A stretch of DNA of 64,000 nucleotides from Rhizobium sp. BK650 (lineage in GTDB: Bacteria; Pseudomonadota; Alphaproteobacteria; Rhizobiales; Rhizobiaceae), in assembly GCF_014195325.1 (NCBI RefSeq), contig NZ_JACIBK010000002.1:62001-126000 (forward strand), read 5' to 3'. Positions 27,613 to 37,970 of this stretch are shown in pieces. The translations under genes and the position numbers were made by a program. Below the pieces are notes generated by a model. That model had not been told where the DNA came from. It searched no databases and saw nothing but the letters and a program-made list of their open reading frames with translations. Position 1 is the first letter of the stretch. Every line of letters starts with the position of its first letter.

Positions 27613-28086
27613 TTAGTCGATAAGCGCTTTCCGCATCTCGATGAACGTTACGCGCGCAAAGCCTGGATGAGACCTCTCAGCGGTTTTGGCAAAGCCCCAG
27701 GCAGTGAAGGTCGCGTGATTGCCGATGAGCTCTATCCGCGTCTCAAGCCTTAGCGCCGGAAGGCTGAGGTCGCGCGCCGTCTCTTCTGCGACCGCCAGCA
27801 GGCGACGGCCGATGCCCTTGCCCTGCGCGGATGGCAGAACCGCAAGCTTTCCGACGTAGAGGCAGTCTGGCTCCGGGCGCAGGAAAATGCAGCCGACGAG
27901 CTGTCCGTCATTCTCAACGGCGTAAGCGATTTCTGCCTTTGTTTTTTCTACCAGCGATTCCGCCGTCAGGCGGATTGCCGAGGAGGGCGGATCGATGCGG
28001 CCTTCCATATAGGCAAAGGATGCGAGAATGAGGTTGAGCAGTTCGCCCCAGCGGGCAAAGCTCCCATCGATGCGGAAAGGGGTCAT
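27613..28086 (-). CDS. GNAT-family N-acetyltransferase
   Basis: The 157-residue GNAT protein has the acetyl-CoA loop LAVLPSAQGKGIGRRLLAVAEE and the EIAYAVENDGQLVGCIFLRPE beta-strands; the C-terminal strand (TFTAWGFAKTAERSHPGF) suits small-molecule acetylation. Its start overlaps the stop codon of the MoeB-like gene by 4 bp (ATGA), so it is the third member of the recF-moeB-GNAT unit. The substrate is unknown. Confidence 0.88.
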   Translation of the reverse strand: MTPFRIDGSFARWGELLNLILASFAYMEGRIDPPSSAIRLTAESLVEKTKAEIAYAVENDGQLVGCIFLRPEPDCLYVGKLAVLPSAQGKGIGRRLLAVAEETARDLSLPALRLETRIELIGNHATFTAWGFAKTAERSHPGFARVTFIEMRKALID

Positions 28087-28907
28087 GCAGTCTTGCTCTG
28101 CCTCGCGCGCCGACGCTTGTAGCGGATGGTGTCGAAGCGAGCCGAGAGCGCATCATAGAGCAGCAAGCGGCCGATCAACGGTTCACCAGCACCGGTAATG
28201 AGCTTGATCGCCTCCATGGCCATCAGCGTGCCGATGACGCCCGTCAGTGCACCGATGATCCCGGCCTCCGCGCAAGCGGGGATCAGGCCGGCCGGCGGCG
28301 CTTCCGGAAAAAGATCGCGGTAGCCGGGATTGGCGGTACCGTCTTCGCTAGCCTCGTAAGGCTTCAGCACTGTCAGCGATCCGTCGAAGCGGCCGACAGC
28401 ACCCGTAACGAGCGGAATGCGCGCTTCCTCGGCCGCATCGGCGGCAGTATAGCGTGTGTCGAAATTATCTGAACCGTCGATCAGCAGGTCGAAACCGGAA
28501 AGATGCCGGCGCGCCACCTCGGCCGAAAAGCGTTCGGTGAACCGGATAACCTTGATATGCGGATTTAGCCGCGCGATCGCTTGCGCAGCACTTTCCGTCT
28601 TCAGTTCACCAATGGTGCCTGAATCGTGGATGACTTGCCGCTGCAGGTTGGAGAGGGAAACGCGGTCGTCATCGGCAATGCCGAGCGTGCCGACACCCGC
28701 GGCCGCCAAATATTGCAGGATCGGCCCACCGAGCCCGCCGGCGCCGATGACAAGCACGCGCGCGGCCTTCAGCTTTTGCTGCCCTGCGCCGCCGATTTCA
28801 GGCAGCAGGATATGACGATGGTATCGTGCAATTTCGTCAGGGCTCAGAGGTTCCATGGGCACGATGCTATCACGCCCTGAACCGGCAGGAGAAGTGCTAT
28901 CGCTCAT
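28083..28907 (-). CDS. MoeB/ThiF/HesA-family E1-like adenylyltransferase
   Basis: The 274-residue protein adenylates the C-terminus of a sulfur-carrier protein (MoaD or ThiS type). It has RYHRHILLPEIGGAGQQKL, the ATP loop VLVIGAGGLGGP, the Arg-rich NLQRQVIHD and DGSDNFDTRYTAADAA. The catalytic cysteine is in IPACAEAG. The two CxxC zinc pairs of MoeB are absent: the first site reads GYRDLF instead of C-x-x-C, and none is found at the C-terminus. It overlaps recF by 4 bp upstream and the GNAT gene downstream. Confidence 0.88.
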   Translation of the reverse strand: MSDSTSPAGSGRDSIVPMEPLSPDEIARYHRHILLPEIGGAGQQKLKAARVLVIGAGGLGGPILQYLAAAGVGTLGIADDDRVSLSNLQRQVIHDSGTIGELKTESAAQAIARLNPHIKVIRFTERFSAEVARRHLSGFDLLIDGSDNFDTRYTAADAAEEARIPLVTGAVGRFDGSLTVLKPYEASEDGTANPGYRDLFPEAPPAGLIPACAEAGIIGALTGVIGTLMAMEAIKLITGAGEPLIGRLLLYDALSARFDTIRYKRRRARQSKTA

Positions 28908-30028
28908 TCGAGAATCTTCCCGTCGGCAACCGTGAAAAACTGCGCCCGCTCACCGAGTGCCGCAAACATCGAGCGGTCTGTTCCAGTCATGAAGGCCTGG
29001 CCTCCGAGCCCGTCTATCAGGTCGAACAATGCTGCACGGCGGCCTTCATCGAGATGGGCAGCGATCTCATCCAGAAGCAGAATGGGCGCATGGCCCGTAA
29101 GATTGCCGACGAGCCGCGCATGGGCAAGGACGAGGCCCACCAACAGGGCCTTTTGCTCACCGGTCGAGCAGCGGGCCGCTTCCATCTGCTTCTCGCGATG
29201 ATGCACGATGAGATCGGCGCGATGCGGTCCCTCCAGCGTACGCCCGGCGCCGGCATCGCGGTAACGGCTGGCAGCCAGCATCGCCATGTATTCGTCCTCG
29301 AGGTCGACTGAGGGCCTGAAAAACTGACCATCCATGAAACCCGCAAGCTGCAGCGATGCGGAAGGGAAGGGGGATGTCTCGTGGCTTTCCTCGATCAGCC
29401 GCGTCAGCAGGCCGAGCATTTCCTGCCGTGCGAGCGCCATCGCAATCCCGAGGTTTGCCATCTGCGCCTCGATGCCTGAAAGCCAGGAAGGATCGAAGCG
29501 GCCTTCGTCGAGCAGCTTGTTGCGGCTGCGCATAGCGCGTTCGAAGTCGCTGGCGCGTCTGCCGTGTTCGGGGTCGAGCGACAGGACGAGCCGGTCGAGA
29601 AACCGTCTGCGGTCCGATGAGCCGCCGGTAAAAAGCCCGTCCATGGCTGGCGTCAGCCAGAGCACGCGCAGATGGTCGGTCAGCTCGTCGACCGTTTTCG
29701 CGGTCGTTCCATTGATGCGCAGCCGGCGCGTCGTCGTCTCGTCGCTGGTATCGATTCCGGTGCCAATCTCGACATCGCCTTCCATGCCATCGAGTTCGGC
29801 AAAGATCGAGAAGCCGCCTGCGGCATTCACGCGCGTTACGTCGCCATAGGCGGCGCGGCGTAGCCCGCGTCCGGGCGACAGAAAAGAGACGGCTTCCATG
29901 AGATTGGTCTTGCCGGCACCATTGTCGCCGGTCAGCACCGCATGCCGCCCGTCGAGCGAAAGCGAGGCCGATGCGTAATTGCGAAAATCGGTCAGCTTCA
30001 GACGGGAAAGGGAAACCTTGTGCGGCAT
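28904..30028 (-). CDS. recF: DNA replication and repair protein RecF
   Basis: RecF is an SMC-like ATPase that directs RecOR to gaps. The 374-residue protein has LKLTDFRNYASASLSLDGRH, Walker A GDNGAGKTN, the signature and Walker B region (STGEQKALLVGLVLAHARL then PILLLDEIAAHLDE) and the C-terminal GTD D-loop region. In many bacteria recF lies in dnaA-dnaN-recF-gyrB; here it heads a unit with a MoeB-like and a GNAT gene. Start ATG at 30028. Confidence 0.96.
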   Translation of the reverse strand: MPHKVSLSRLKLTDFRNYASASLSLDGRHAVLTGDNGAGKTNLMEAVSFLSPGRGLRRAAYGDVTRVNAAGGFSIFAELDGMEGDVEIGTGIDTSDETTTRRLRINGTTAKTVDELTDHLRVLWLTPAMDGLFTGGSSDRRRFLDRLVLSLDPEHGRRASDFERAMRSRNKLLDEGRFDPSWLSGIEAQMANLGIAMALARQEMLGLLTRLIEESHETSPFPSASLQLAGFMDGQFFRPSVDLEDEYMAMLAASRYRDAGAGRTLEGPHRADLIVHHREKQMEAARCSTGEQKALLVGLVLAHARLVGNLTGHAPILLLDEIAAHLDEGRRAALFDLIDGLGGQAFMTGTDRSMFAALGERAQFFTVADGKILE

Positions 30029-30104
30029 CGGATATCCGGAATCGTTAGGGCTGACAGCTAAGCCGAAGCCGCACGGATATCAAGGCTGGGACCTGCTCAT
30101 GTCC

Positions 30105-30305
30105 CTAATGCATGCGAGGAATGGGAGTTTCGAGCTGGGCCTCAGCCTCTGCAATTGCCTTCTCTATCCAGTAGAGGAGATCTGGCCGACCTACGATCGA
30201 CCCGCGCAAGGATTTCAACGAGTCGAGGAGCATCATCAGCTTTTGGCGGCGCGTATCGATGACGATACTGTCGGCATCATGTTTCCCGGTGGGAGCGGAT
30301 GTCAT
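30105..30305 (-). CDS. Small hypothetical protein
   Basis: A 66-residue frame begins MTSAPTGKHDADSIVIDTRR and continues as an amphipathic helix-rich protein (KLMMLLDSLKSLRGSIVG, DLLYWIEKAIAEAEAQLE). Composition is protein-like and the charged/hydrophobic periodicity suggests a folded helical pair, but I recognise no family. The nearest ribosome-binding-like sequence (GAGAGG) is rather far upstream. The spacer from 30306 to 30575 to its right contains no other gene; it is AT-rich and ends with an operator-like palindrome. Confidence 0.5.
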   Translation of the reverse strand: MTSAPTGKHDADSIVIDTRRQKLMMLLDSLKSLRGSIVGRPDLLYWIEKAIAEAEAQLETPIPRMH

Positions 30306-30540
30306 GGCAGTATTCGAAGCCTCTCGTCAGATCGGGTTCCCGGCGCGACTAACTATCGCCGCATGAAATGAAGTCAACCAAAAGCTGTTCAATTTTTCGT
30401 AACATCGCCGTAAAGTCATCAAATTGGCAGCTGAAATTGTAGAACCTGCGGGGCAACAACTGCTTAGCGGGGCATAATGCCCAAAAAAAGTCGGTTGAAA
30501 TTTGCAACTTCCGGGTTGAGATATTCAGCTGACGCTATAT

Positions 30541-30559
30541 GGTAAATAAAGGGTTTACC
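30541..30559. promoter_or_regulatory. Palindrome before the XRE regulator gene
   Basis: GGTAAA (30541-30546) and TTTACC (30554-30559) are perfect inverted half-sites separated by 7 bp, ending 16 bp before the start of the XRE gene. The placement between promoter and start codon suits autoregulation by the encoded repressor. Confidence 0.5.
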
Positions 30560-30575
30560 GGGAGAGAGCGCAGCA

Positions 30576-30941
30576 GTGCCAGATCCGATTGATATCATTG
30601 TCGGTCGCAACGTGAGACAACTGCGCGCTCGCCGGCGTGTTTCTCAACTGGAGCTCGGCGAAGCACTTGGCCTTACATTCCAGCAGATACAGAAATACGA
30701 GAAGGGGACGAACCGCGTCTCTGCCAGCAAGCTGCATCAGATAGCGGTCTTTCTGGGAGTTGATATCTCCGAGCTTTTCGAGGGTACGGGTATCTCCCAA
30801 TTTGCCAATCGCGTTGAGCTGAGCCCTGAGGCCTATGAACTGGCGGTCAGCTATGACAGGTTGAGTTCGTCTGCAGGCAAGCAGGCGGTCAAGACGATCC
30901 TCAATCTCATGAACGGCCAGGCAACCGAAAACGCCGCCTGA
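30576..30941 (+). CDS. XRE-family transcriptional regulator
   Basis: The 121-residue protein has a Cro/CI-type helix-turn-helix in its first half: IIVGRNVRQLRARRRVSQ, LELGEALGLTFQQIQKYEKG and TNRVSASKLHQIAVFLGVD. This is the group of short rhizobial XRE regulators that includes PraR/PhrR-like proteins, though it is not clearly orthologous to either. The C-terminal helical tail may dimerise. The start is GTG at 30576 behind GGGAGAGA. A palindrome just upstream suggests self-control. Confidence 0.88.
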   Translation: MPDPIDIIVGRNVRQLRARRRVSQLELGEALGLTFQQIQKYEKGTNRVSASKLHQIAVFLGVDISELFEGTGISQFANRVELSPEAYELAVSYDRLSSSAGKQAVKTILNLMNGQATENAA

Positions 30942-30971
30942 AGCGTTTCACGCGTTCTTCAAATGATGAAT

Positions 30972-31178
30972 TCAATGAAGCTCGCGCTCGTGTAGCGCAA
31001 CGAGCAGAGCATCCTGCGTCTGATGGCCGGCATGATAGAGATCGATCGCAATGCTGGCGATCGAAAGGCCCTGCTGGCTGCGGAGCTTGATGTTGCGTTC
31101 AGCGCACCACGAATAGAGCGCACCTGCCAGCGCATCGACATCTTCGGGCAGGTAGTTGGGAAAGTTGGTTGCCGACAT
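30972..31178 (-). CDS. Small conserved-looking hypothetical protein
   Basis: A 68-residue frame (MSATNFPNYLPEDVDALAGA at the start, then LYSWCAERNI and IDLYHAGHQTQDALLVALH) has a good ribosome-binding site, AGAGGGTATCTCC, directly before its ATG and protein-like composition. No family is recognised. It faces the XRE gene, with 30 bp between stop codons, and is followed on its left by nothing that resembles a terminator. Confidence 0.6.
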   Translation of the reverse strand: MSATNFPNYLPEDVDALAGALYSWCAERNIKLRSQQGLSIASIAIDLYHAGHQTQDALLVALHERELH

Positions 31179-31335
31179 GGAGATACCCTCTGTTAGTCCG
31201 GACTATAGGCCGAAGACAGTATGGATTTCAGGAACTTGCAAGGGCGATTCGGCCTCTGCGTTAACACAAAACATCTGCCGGTCGGCCTGCGTCCCAGCCC
31301 GATACATGTGTTCAGAAATGGAGCGCCCATGAAAA

Positions 31336-31362
31336 AAAGCCGGAGGGGGAACCTCCGGCTTT
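31336..31362 (-). terminator. Rho-independent terminator of the dnaK-dnaJ unit
   Basis: AAAGCCGGAGG (31336-31346) pairs with CCTCCGGCTTT (31352-31362). The minus strand continues with a run of Ts (31338-31332), 25 bp past the dnaJ stop codon; the plus side also has TTTT, so it can act in both directions. Confidence 0.9.
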
Positions 31363-31386
31363 TTGCAATCATCAGCGCTATCGAAA

Positions 31387-32526
31387 TCAGCCTTCGAAGA
31401 ATTCCTTCATCCGGGCAAAGAAGCCCGTCGATTCCGGATTGTTTTCCTTAGAGGAAAGCTGCTCGAATTCCTGCAGAAGCTCGCGCTGGCGCTTGGAGAG
31501 TTTCTGCGGCGTCTCGATCTGGATCTGGATATAGAGGTCGCCCGTCTGGCTGGATCGCAGCACAGGCATGCCCTTGCCCTTCAGGCGGAACTGTTTGCCC
31601 GCCTGCGTTCCCTCGGGAACGGTGACGCGCGACTTGGTGCCGTCGAGTGTCGCCACATCGAAGGTGCCGCCGAGCGCTGCCGTCGTCATGGAGATCGGCA
31701 CGGCGCAATAGAGATCGGCTCCGTCGCGCTGGTAGAACTCATGCGGCTTTACCGACAGGAAGATGTAGAGATCGCCCGCCGGACCGCCGCGCATGCCGGC
31801 CTCGCCTTCGCCCTGCAGGCGAATGCGGGTGCCGTCCTCGATGCCCGAGGGAATGTTGACCGAGAGCGAACGCTCTTCCGTCACACGGCCCTGGCCGTGG
31901 CACTTCGGACATGGATCCGGAATGATCTGGCCGCGGCCGTGACAGGTCGGGCAGGTGCGTTCGACCGAGAAGAAGCCCTGTGCCGCGCGTACGCGGCCCG
32001 AGCCCTGGCAGGTGCCACAGGTCTTCGGCTGCGTGCCCGGCTTTGCCCCGGAACCGGAACAGACGTCGCAAGTGATCGATGTCGGAACGCGGATCTGCGC
32101 CGTTTTGCCGGAAAAGGCCTCTTCCAGCGAGATTTCCATATTGTAGCGAAGGTCGGCGCCGCGTTCGCGCCCGCCGGAAGAGCGTTGGCGCCCACGGCCG
32201 CCGCCCATCATCTCGCCGAAGATGTCCTCGAAGATGTCGGAGAAGCCGCCGCCGGCAAATCCGCCCCCGCCGAAGCCGCCGGGACCTCCCATGCCGCCCT
32301 GTTCGAAGGCCGCATGGCCATACCGGTCGTAGGCCGCGCGCTTCTGCGGGTCCTTCAACGTTTCGTAGGCTTCGTTGATTTCCTTGAACTTGCGTTCCGC
32401 GTCTTTGTCATCCGGGTTCTTGTCCGGATGGTATTTCATTGCCAGCTTGCGGAAGGCGCTTTTCAGCTCTTTCTCATCCGCCGTCTTGGCTACACCCAGA
32501 GTTTCGTAAAAGTCCGCTTTTGCCAA
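31387..32526 (-). CDS. dnaJ: Chaperone protein DnaJ
   Basis: DnaJ is the Hsp40 partner that stimulates DnaK ATPase and delivers unfolded clients. From the TTG at 32526 the protein is 379 residues: J domain with HPD at residues 33-35, a Gly/Phe-rich linker ([19 protein letters not shown]), four zinc CxxCxGxG repeats ([32 protein letters not shown]) and the C-terminal client-binding domains. An ATG at 32559 in frame would add 11 residues before the family start ([11 protein letters not shown]); GGGGCTTAAA lies ahead of the TTG. It is downstream of dnaK. Confidence 0.95.
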   Translation of the reverse strand: MAKADFYETLGVAKTADEKELKSAFRKLAMKYHPDKNPDDKDAERKFKEINEAYETLKDPQKRAAYDRYGHAAFEQGGMGGPGGFGGGGFAGGGFSDIFEDIFGEMMGGGRGRQRSSGGRERGADLRYNMEISLEEAFSGKTAQIRVPTSITCDVCSGSGAKPGTQPKTCGTCQGSGRVRAAQGFFSVERTCPTCHGRGQIIPDPCPKCHGQGRVTEERSLSVNIPSGIEDGTRIRLQGEGEAGMRGGPAGDLYIFLSVKPHEFYQRDGADLYCAVPISMTTAALGGTFDVATLDGTKSRVTVPEGTQAGKQFRLKGKGMPVLRSSQTGDLYIQIQIETPQKLSKRQRELLQEFEQLSSKENNPESTGFFARMKEFFEG

Positions 32527-32606
32527 TTTAAGCCCCGGAAATGGATTTCCGGCTGCCATGGTGAGCAGCCGGATGTCTATCGTCTAGAGTAGGCCGCAAC
32601 CCCGTA

Positions 32607-34517
<1,911 letters not shown>

Positions 34518-34629
34518 GTCATTCTCTCCTTGAAGCAAGCTGTCGGAACCCCGAGAAGGCATTTCCCTGACAGCCCCTTACGGGATGGGTCTACTAAGAT
34601 TACGCAATCGTGATTGCGGTGATGCGGCG

Positions 34630-34659
34630 TATATAAGGAGCGGTTTTCTGGACTGCAAG
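34630..34659 (-). promoter_or_regulatory. RpoH-type promoter of dnaK
   Basis: The minus strand reads CTTGCAG from 34659, an 18-bp gap after CTTG, then CTTATATA from 34637. This matches alphaproteobacterial RpoH promoters (CTTG-N17/18-CYTATnT) and sits about 110 bp before the dnaK start. No CIRCE element is visible. The rest of the spacer 34518-34818 shows no gene. Confidence 0.7.
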
Positions 34660-34818
34660 GCGAGAAATGGCTTGGAATCCAGCAAAACGAATGTGTTGCC
34701 TCAATTTTTACAGTAGTTGGAAAAAGGCCTGCTTTGCACCTGCAAACCTCGCAATCTTGCATGCCTCGCTTTGCGCGGGACGTGCTGCCGCAAGGCACGC
34801 GGATCCCGTTCAATACTG

Positions 34819-37149
34819 TTACTGCCCCATGATGAGGTCAAGCAGCGTCGTGTGCCGCGGTTGCGCTCCTCCGGCATTTCCAGAGGGGACCGTGTCGTCG
34901 TAGCCGCCGCCGGCAACATCTGCAGGCGGTACAGGTCCGCCCCCGTTTCTACCAGTGACGGGAATGGCTGCCTGCCGCTGTCCGGGCGCCGGTGGATAGC
35001 GGTTCAAATCATCATTGCCACCGAAGACGCCGGAAATGATGCTGCTGACCGTCGAAGGCTGTTCGGGCACCGGCTGTGCCTGCGCCATCGGCTGTCCGCC
35101 GTTGGGGTCGATGCCTGGAGTGGTTCCGGGATCGGCGAATGTCTGGCCCATGCCGAAGAGCGGTGCCGGAGAAAGCCCCTTATGCGCGGCGACCATGAAT
35201 TCTTTCCAGGCCTTGGCCGGAAGCCCGCCGCCGGTCACCTTCTTCATCGGCGTGCCGTCGTCATTTCCGAACCATACGCCCGTCGTCAGGTTGCTGGTGA
35301 AGCCGACGAACAGCGCATCGCGCGAATTTTGCGTCGTGCCCGTCTTGCCGGCCGCCTGCCAGCCGGGAAGCTTGGCGCTCGAACCGGTACCGCCGTTGAT
35401 GACGCCCATCATCATCATGTTCATTTCGGCAACAATCTGCTCGGAAAGCACGCGCGGAGGATTATCGTAGGTATTCTCGTAAAGCACTTTGCCATCGGTG
35501 GTGGTTACCCGGCGGATCACATGCGGCGTCGCCTTATAGCCGCCGTTCATGAAGGCGGCATAGGAGGCCGTGAGCTCCATGAGCGACACTTCCGAGGTGC
35601 CGAGTGCGATCGAGGCATTGGGTTGTAGGTCCGATTCAATGCCGAGGCGATGGGCGAGCTTGATCACCTGATCCGGCCCGTCATACATCACAAGCTGGGC
35701 GGCCACCGTATTGAGCGACTTGGCGAGCGCCGTGCGAAGCGTCACTTCGCCATTATATTTCTTCTCGTAATTCTCCGGCGTCCAATTGCCGATGCGGATC
35801 GGTGCGTCGTTAAATACGGAATCCGGTGTCAGGCCCTTTTCGAGCGCGGTCGCATAGACGAAAGGCTTGAAAGAGGAGCCCGGCTGGCGTTTGGCTTTGA
35901 CGGCGCGGTTGAATTGGCTCGTCGCATAATCCCTGCCGCCGACGAGCGCTCGGATCGCACCCGTGCCGTCGATCGAGACGAGGGCTGCCTGCGACGCGTC
36001 GAACCTGCCGCCCTCCTTGTCGAGCACGCCGATCAGCGACTGCTCGGCCTTTTTTTCGAGCGTCTTGTCGATCGTCGTATCGACGATGACGTCTTCCTTC
36101 ACGTCGCCGACCAGGCCTTGCAACTCGTCCATCACCATATCGGCGACATATTGTCCGGCGCCCGACCAATAGCTGCGGGCAGAGGCCGGCGTCTGCGACA
36201 TCGCCGTCTTGATTTCGTCGGCGCTGATATAGCCCTGATCGCGCATCGCCTGCAGCACGACCTGGGCGCGGGCATTTGCCGCCTCCGGATCACGCGCCGG
36301 CGAAAGACGGGACGGCGCTTTCACAAGGCCAGCAAGCAGGGCCGCTTCGCCGAGGTTCACATCCCGCGCCGATTTATTGAAATAACGGCGGGAGGCCGCT
36401 TCCACGCCATAGGCGTTCGAGCCGAAATAAACGCGGTTGAGATACATCGCAAGGATCTGGTCCTTGGTATATTTCTGCTCCAGCCAGAAGGAGAGCAGCA
36501 CCTCCTGCACCTTGCGCTCCAGCGTGCGGTCGGGCGAAAGGAACAGGTTCTTGGCGAGCTGCTGCGTCAGCGTCGAGCCCCCCTGGATCGGCTGGCCGGT
36601 CAAATTGTTGACGAAGGCACGCGCAAGGCCGAACGGATCGACGCCGAAATGCGAATAGAAGCGCCGATCTTCGATGGCGATGACGGCTTCCGGAATATAG
36701 GGCGACATGCTCTCCAGCGAGAGCGCCTCGCCGCCGGTCGTACCGCGATTGGCGATCACGCTGCCATCGACGGCTGTGATCTTGACATTCGGCGGCCGTT
36801 CCGGGATTGCCCAGGTGCTGGCGCTCGGCATACGCGACCCGTAGTAGAGCACGAGCCCGGCGACGCCGATGCCGGCCCAGATGCCAAGCACGACGCACCA
36901 ATAGATCACCCTGCGCAGAAATATGAACAGGCCGCCGCCGTCGCGTTCCCGCGGCTCGGGACGGCGCTTGGCCGGTACGCGGCGTGGCGCCGGTGATCGC
37001 GATGCGCGCTTGGCGCCGTGTCTGCCGTCGATGCGGTCGTCGTCATCGAGCGCGAATTCGTCATCATCCTCGCGGCCGCCACGGCCGTTAAAGGACGGTT
37101 CGATTCTTTCATCTGATCTACGTCTGGCTACCATGGCAGAGCGGCGCAC
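34819..37149 (-). CDS. Penicillin-binding protein 1A (class A, bifunctional)
   Basis: The 776-residue protein makes and cross-links peptidoglycan. After a charged cytosolic tail there is one membrane anchor (about residues 77-103), then the glycosyltransferase domain with catalytic glutamate in IAIEDRRFYSHFG and QGGSTLTQQLAKNLFLS, and the transpeptidase domain with SSFK, SLN and KTGTTQNS. A Pro/Gln/Gly-rich C-terminal tail follows. The start is GTG at 37149 with GGAG 7 bases ahead; the ATG at 37134 lacks such a site. It lies upstream of dnaK on the same strand with 300 bp between. Confidence 0.95.
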   Translation of the reverse strand: MRRSAMVARRRSDERIEPSFNGRGGREDDDEFALDDDDRIDGRHGAKRASRSPAPRRVPAKRRPEPRERDGGGLFIFLRRVIYWCVVLGIWAGIGVAGLVLYYGSRMPSASTWAIPERPPNVKITAVDGSVIANRGTTGGEALSLESMSPYIPEAVIAIEDRRFYSHFGVDPFGLARAFVNNLTGQPIQGGSTLTQQLAKNLFLSPDRTLERKVQEVLLSFWLEQKYTKDQILAMYLNRVYFGSNAYGVEAASRRYFNKSARDVNLGEAALLAGLVKAPSRLSPARDPEAANARAQVVLQAMRDQGYISADEIKTAMSQTPASARSYWSGAGQYVADMVMDELQGLVGDVKEDVIVDTTIDKTLEKKAEQSLIGVLDKEGGRFDASQAALVSIDGTGAIRALVGGRDYATSQFNRAVKAKRQPGSSFKPFVYATALEKGLTPDSVFNDAPIRIGNWTPENYEKKYNGEVTLRTALAKSLNTVAAQLVMYDGPDQVIKLAHRLGIESDLQPNASIALGTSEVSLMELTASYAAFMNGGYKATPHVIRRVTTTDGKVLYENTYDNPPRVLSEQIVAEMNMMMMGVINGGTGSSAKLPGWQAAGKTGTTQNSRDALFVGFTSNLTTGVWFGNDDGTPMKKVTGGGLPAKAWKEFMVAAHKGLSPAPLFGMGQTFADPGTTPGIDPNGGQPMAQAQPVPEQPSTVSSIISGVFGGNDDLNRYPPAPGQRQAAIPVTGRNGGGPVPPADVAGGGYDDTVPSGNAGGAQPRHTTLLDLIMGQ

Positions 37150-37969
37150 CCTTGCTCCAAAGACCGCCCCTCGGTAGCGGTTTTACCCGACTGAACTGTA
37201 AATGCGGCGATTTAACGAGCTGTTAAGAACGATAGCCAATAGGTCAAGTGACGCTATTTCCTGCCTTTTTGCTGGTGGCGGGCCTCATTCCAGAATGGCT
37301 GCCATTCCTCGCGATGTCGCAAAACCGACATATACAGCCGCGGCCTCCGCTCGCCGAAGAAGCAGAGGGCAACATCCGGCCAGAAAATGACGATCGACCC
37401 AATAGGCACACAAAGCTAACGCCGGGAAGTTGCACTACCTGCTTGCGACTCAAAACGCACATCATCCGGGTGGGAAGGGAACCAATACGCTTCGCGGCAG
37501 TTTTATCTGCAGCGGGACATACCCCTCACGTCCCGCTCAGATCGGTCCGTCTCCCCTCAACACGTGCCGATCAATATCAGGCCCGGCGTATCACCAGATA
37601 CGTCGGGTCCTTTTCTTTAGGGGCGATTGGGACCGCGATCGCGGCAATAATAGTCCGCTCCGCGGCGCCAGCGCTCCCGGGGCCTTGAAATGCGGAAGGC
37701 GGCTTCCGACATAGTGACCAAGAAATCGCAGCCCCAGAAATGTTGTGCGCATGATCGGCCGTACCGTTTCTGAGATTTGGTCGGATGGATCGTTTAACCG
37801 GTCGTTAGCCTTTCCTGATCACTCTGGCTGTGCACTATCCGCTTCTCCCTTGACCACGGATGTACTGGCACTGAGATGAGGCGGGTAACGGAAGGCCGGT
37901 TTGCCCCGGCCTTTTTGTTTGTAGATTTCGGACGGCGTGCCACGCAGACCGCGGGCACGCCTTTTCGTT
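37150..37969. other. 820-bp gene-free spacer
   Basis: No credible protein gene is seen on either strand: the open frames lack ribosome-binding sites and have a shadow-like composition. The spacer holds a three-hairpin sRNA candidate (37512-37618) and two plus-strand terminators near its right end (37892 and 37934). Its left part presumably contains the PBP1A promoter. A sequence TTGACC near 37853 could start a short transcript into the tandem terminators. Confidence 0.6.
37512..37618 (+). ncRNA. Candidate trans-acting sRNA with two C-rich loops
   Basis: Three consecutive hairpins are visible on the plus strand. SL1 is GCGGGAC (37512) with GTCCCGC (37530-37536) and an ATACCCCTCAC loop. SL2 is GATCGG (37540) with CCGATC (37567-37572) and a loop holding CTCCCCTCA. 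SL3 is CCCGGCGTATC (37582) with GATACGTCGGG (37597-37607), loop ACCA, followed by TCCTTTTCTTT. This is the layout of an Hfq-type sRNA whose loops resemble an anti-Shine-Dalgarno sequence. The 5' end is not defined; TTTATC at 37502 could be a -10 element. Confidence 0.6.
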
Positions 37970-37970
37970 T
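37892..37970 (+). terminator. Two tandem plus-strand terminators
   Basis: AAGGCCGG/CCGGCCTT (37892-37913) followed by TTT TTG, and GGCGTGCC/GGCACGCC (37934-37961) followed by TTTTCGTTTT, both point along the plus strand although no plus-strand gene lies before them. The second ends at the stop codon of the convergent dipeptidase gene and may also serve that gene. Confidence 0.75.

Noticed and set aside
37150..37969. Several 60-146 codon open frames in the PBP1A-dipeptidase spacer
   Set aside because: None has a plausible ribosome-binding site or protein-like composition, and they overlap the hairpins of the sRNA candidate.
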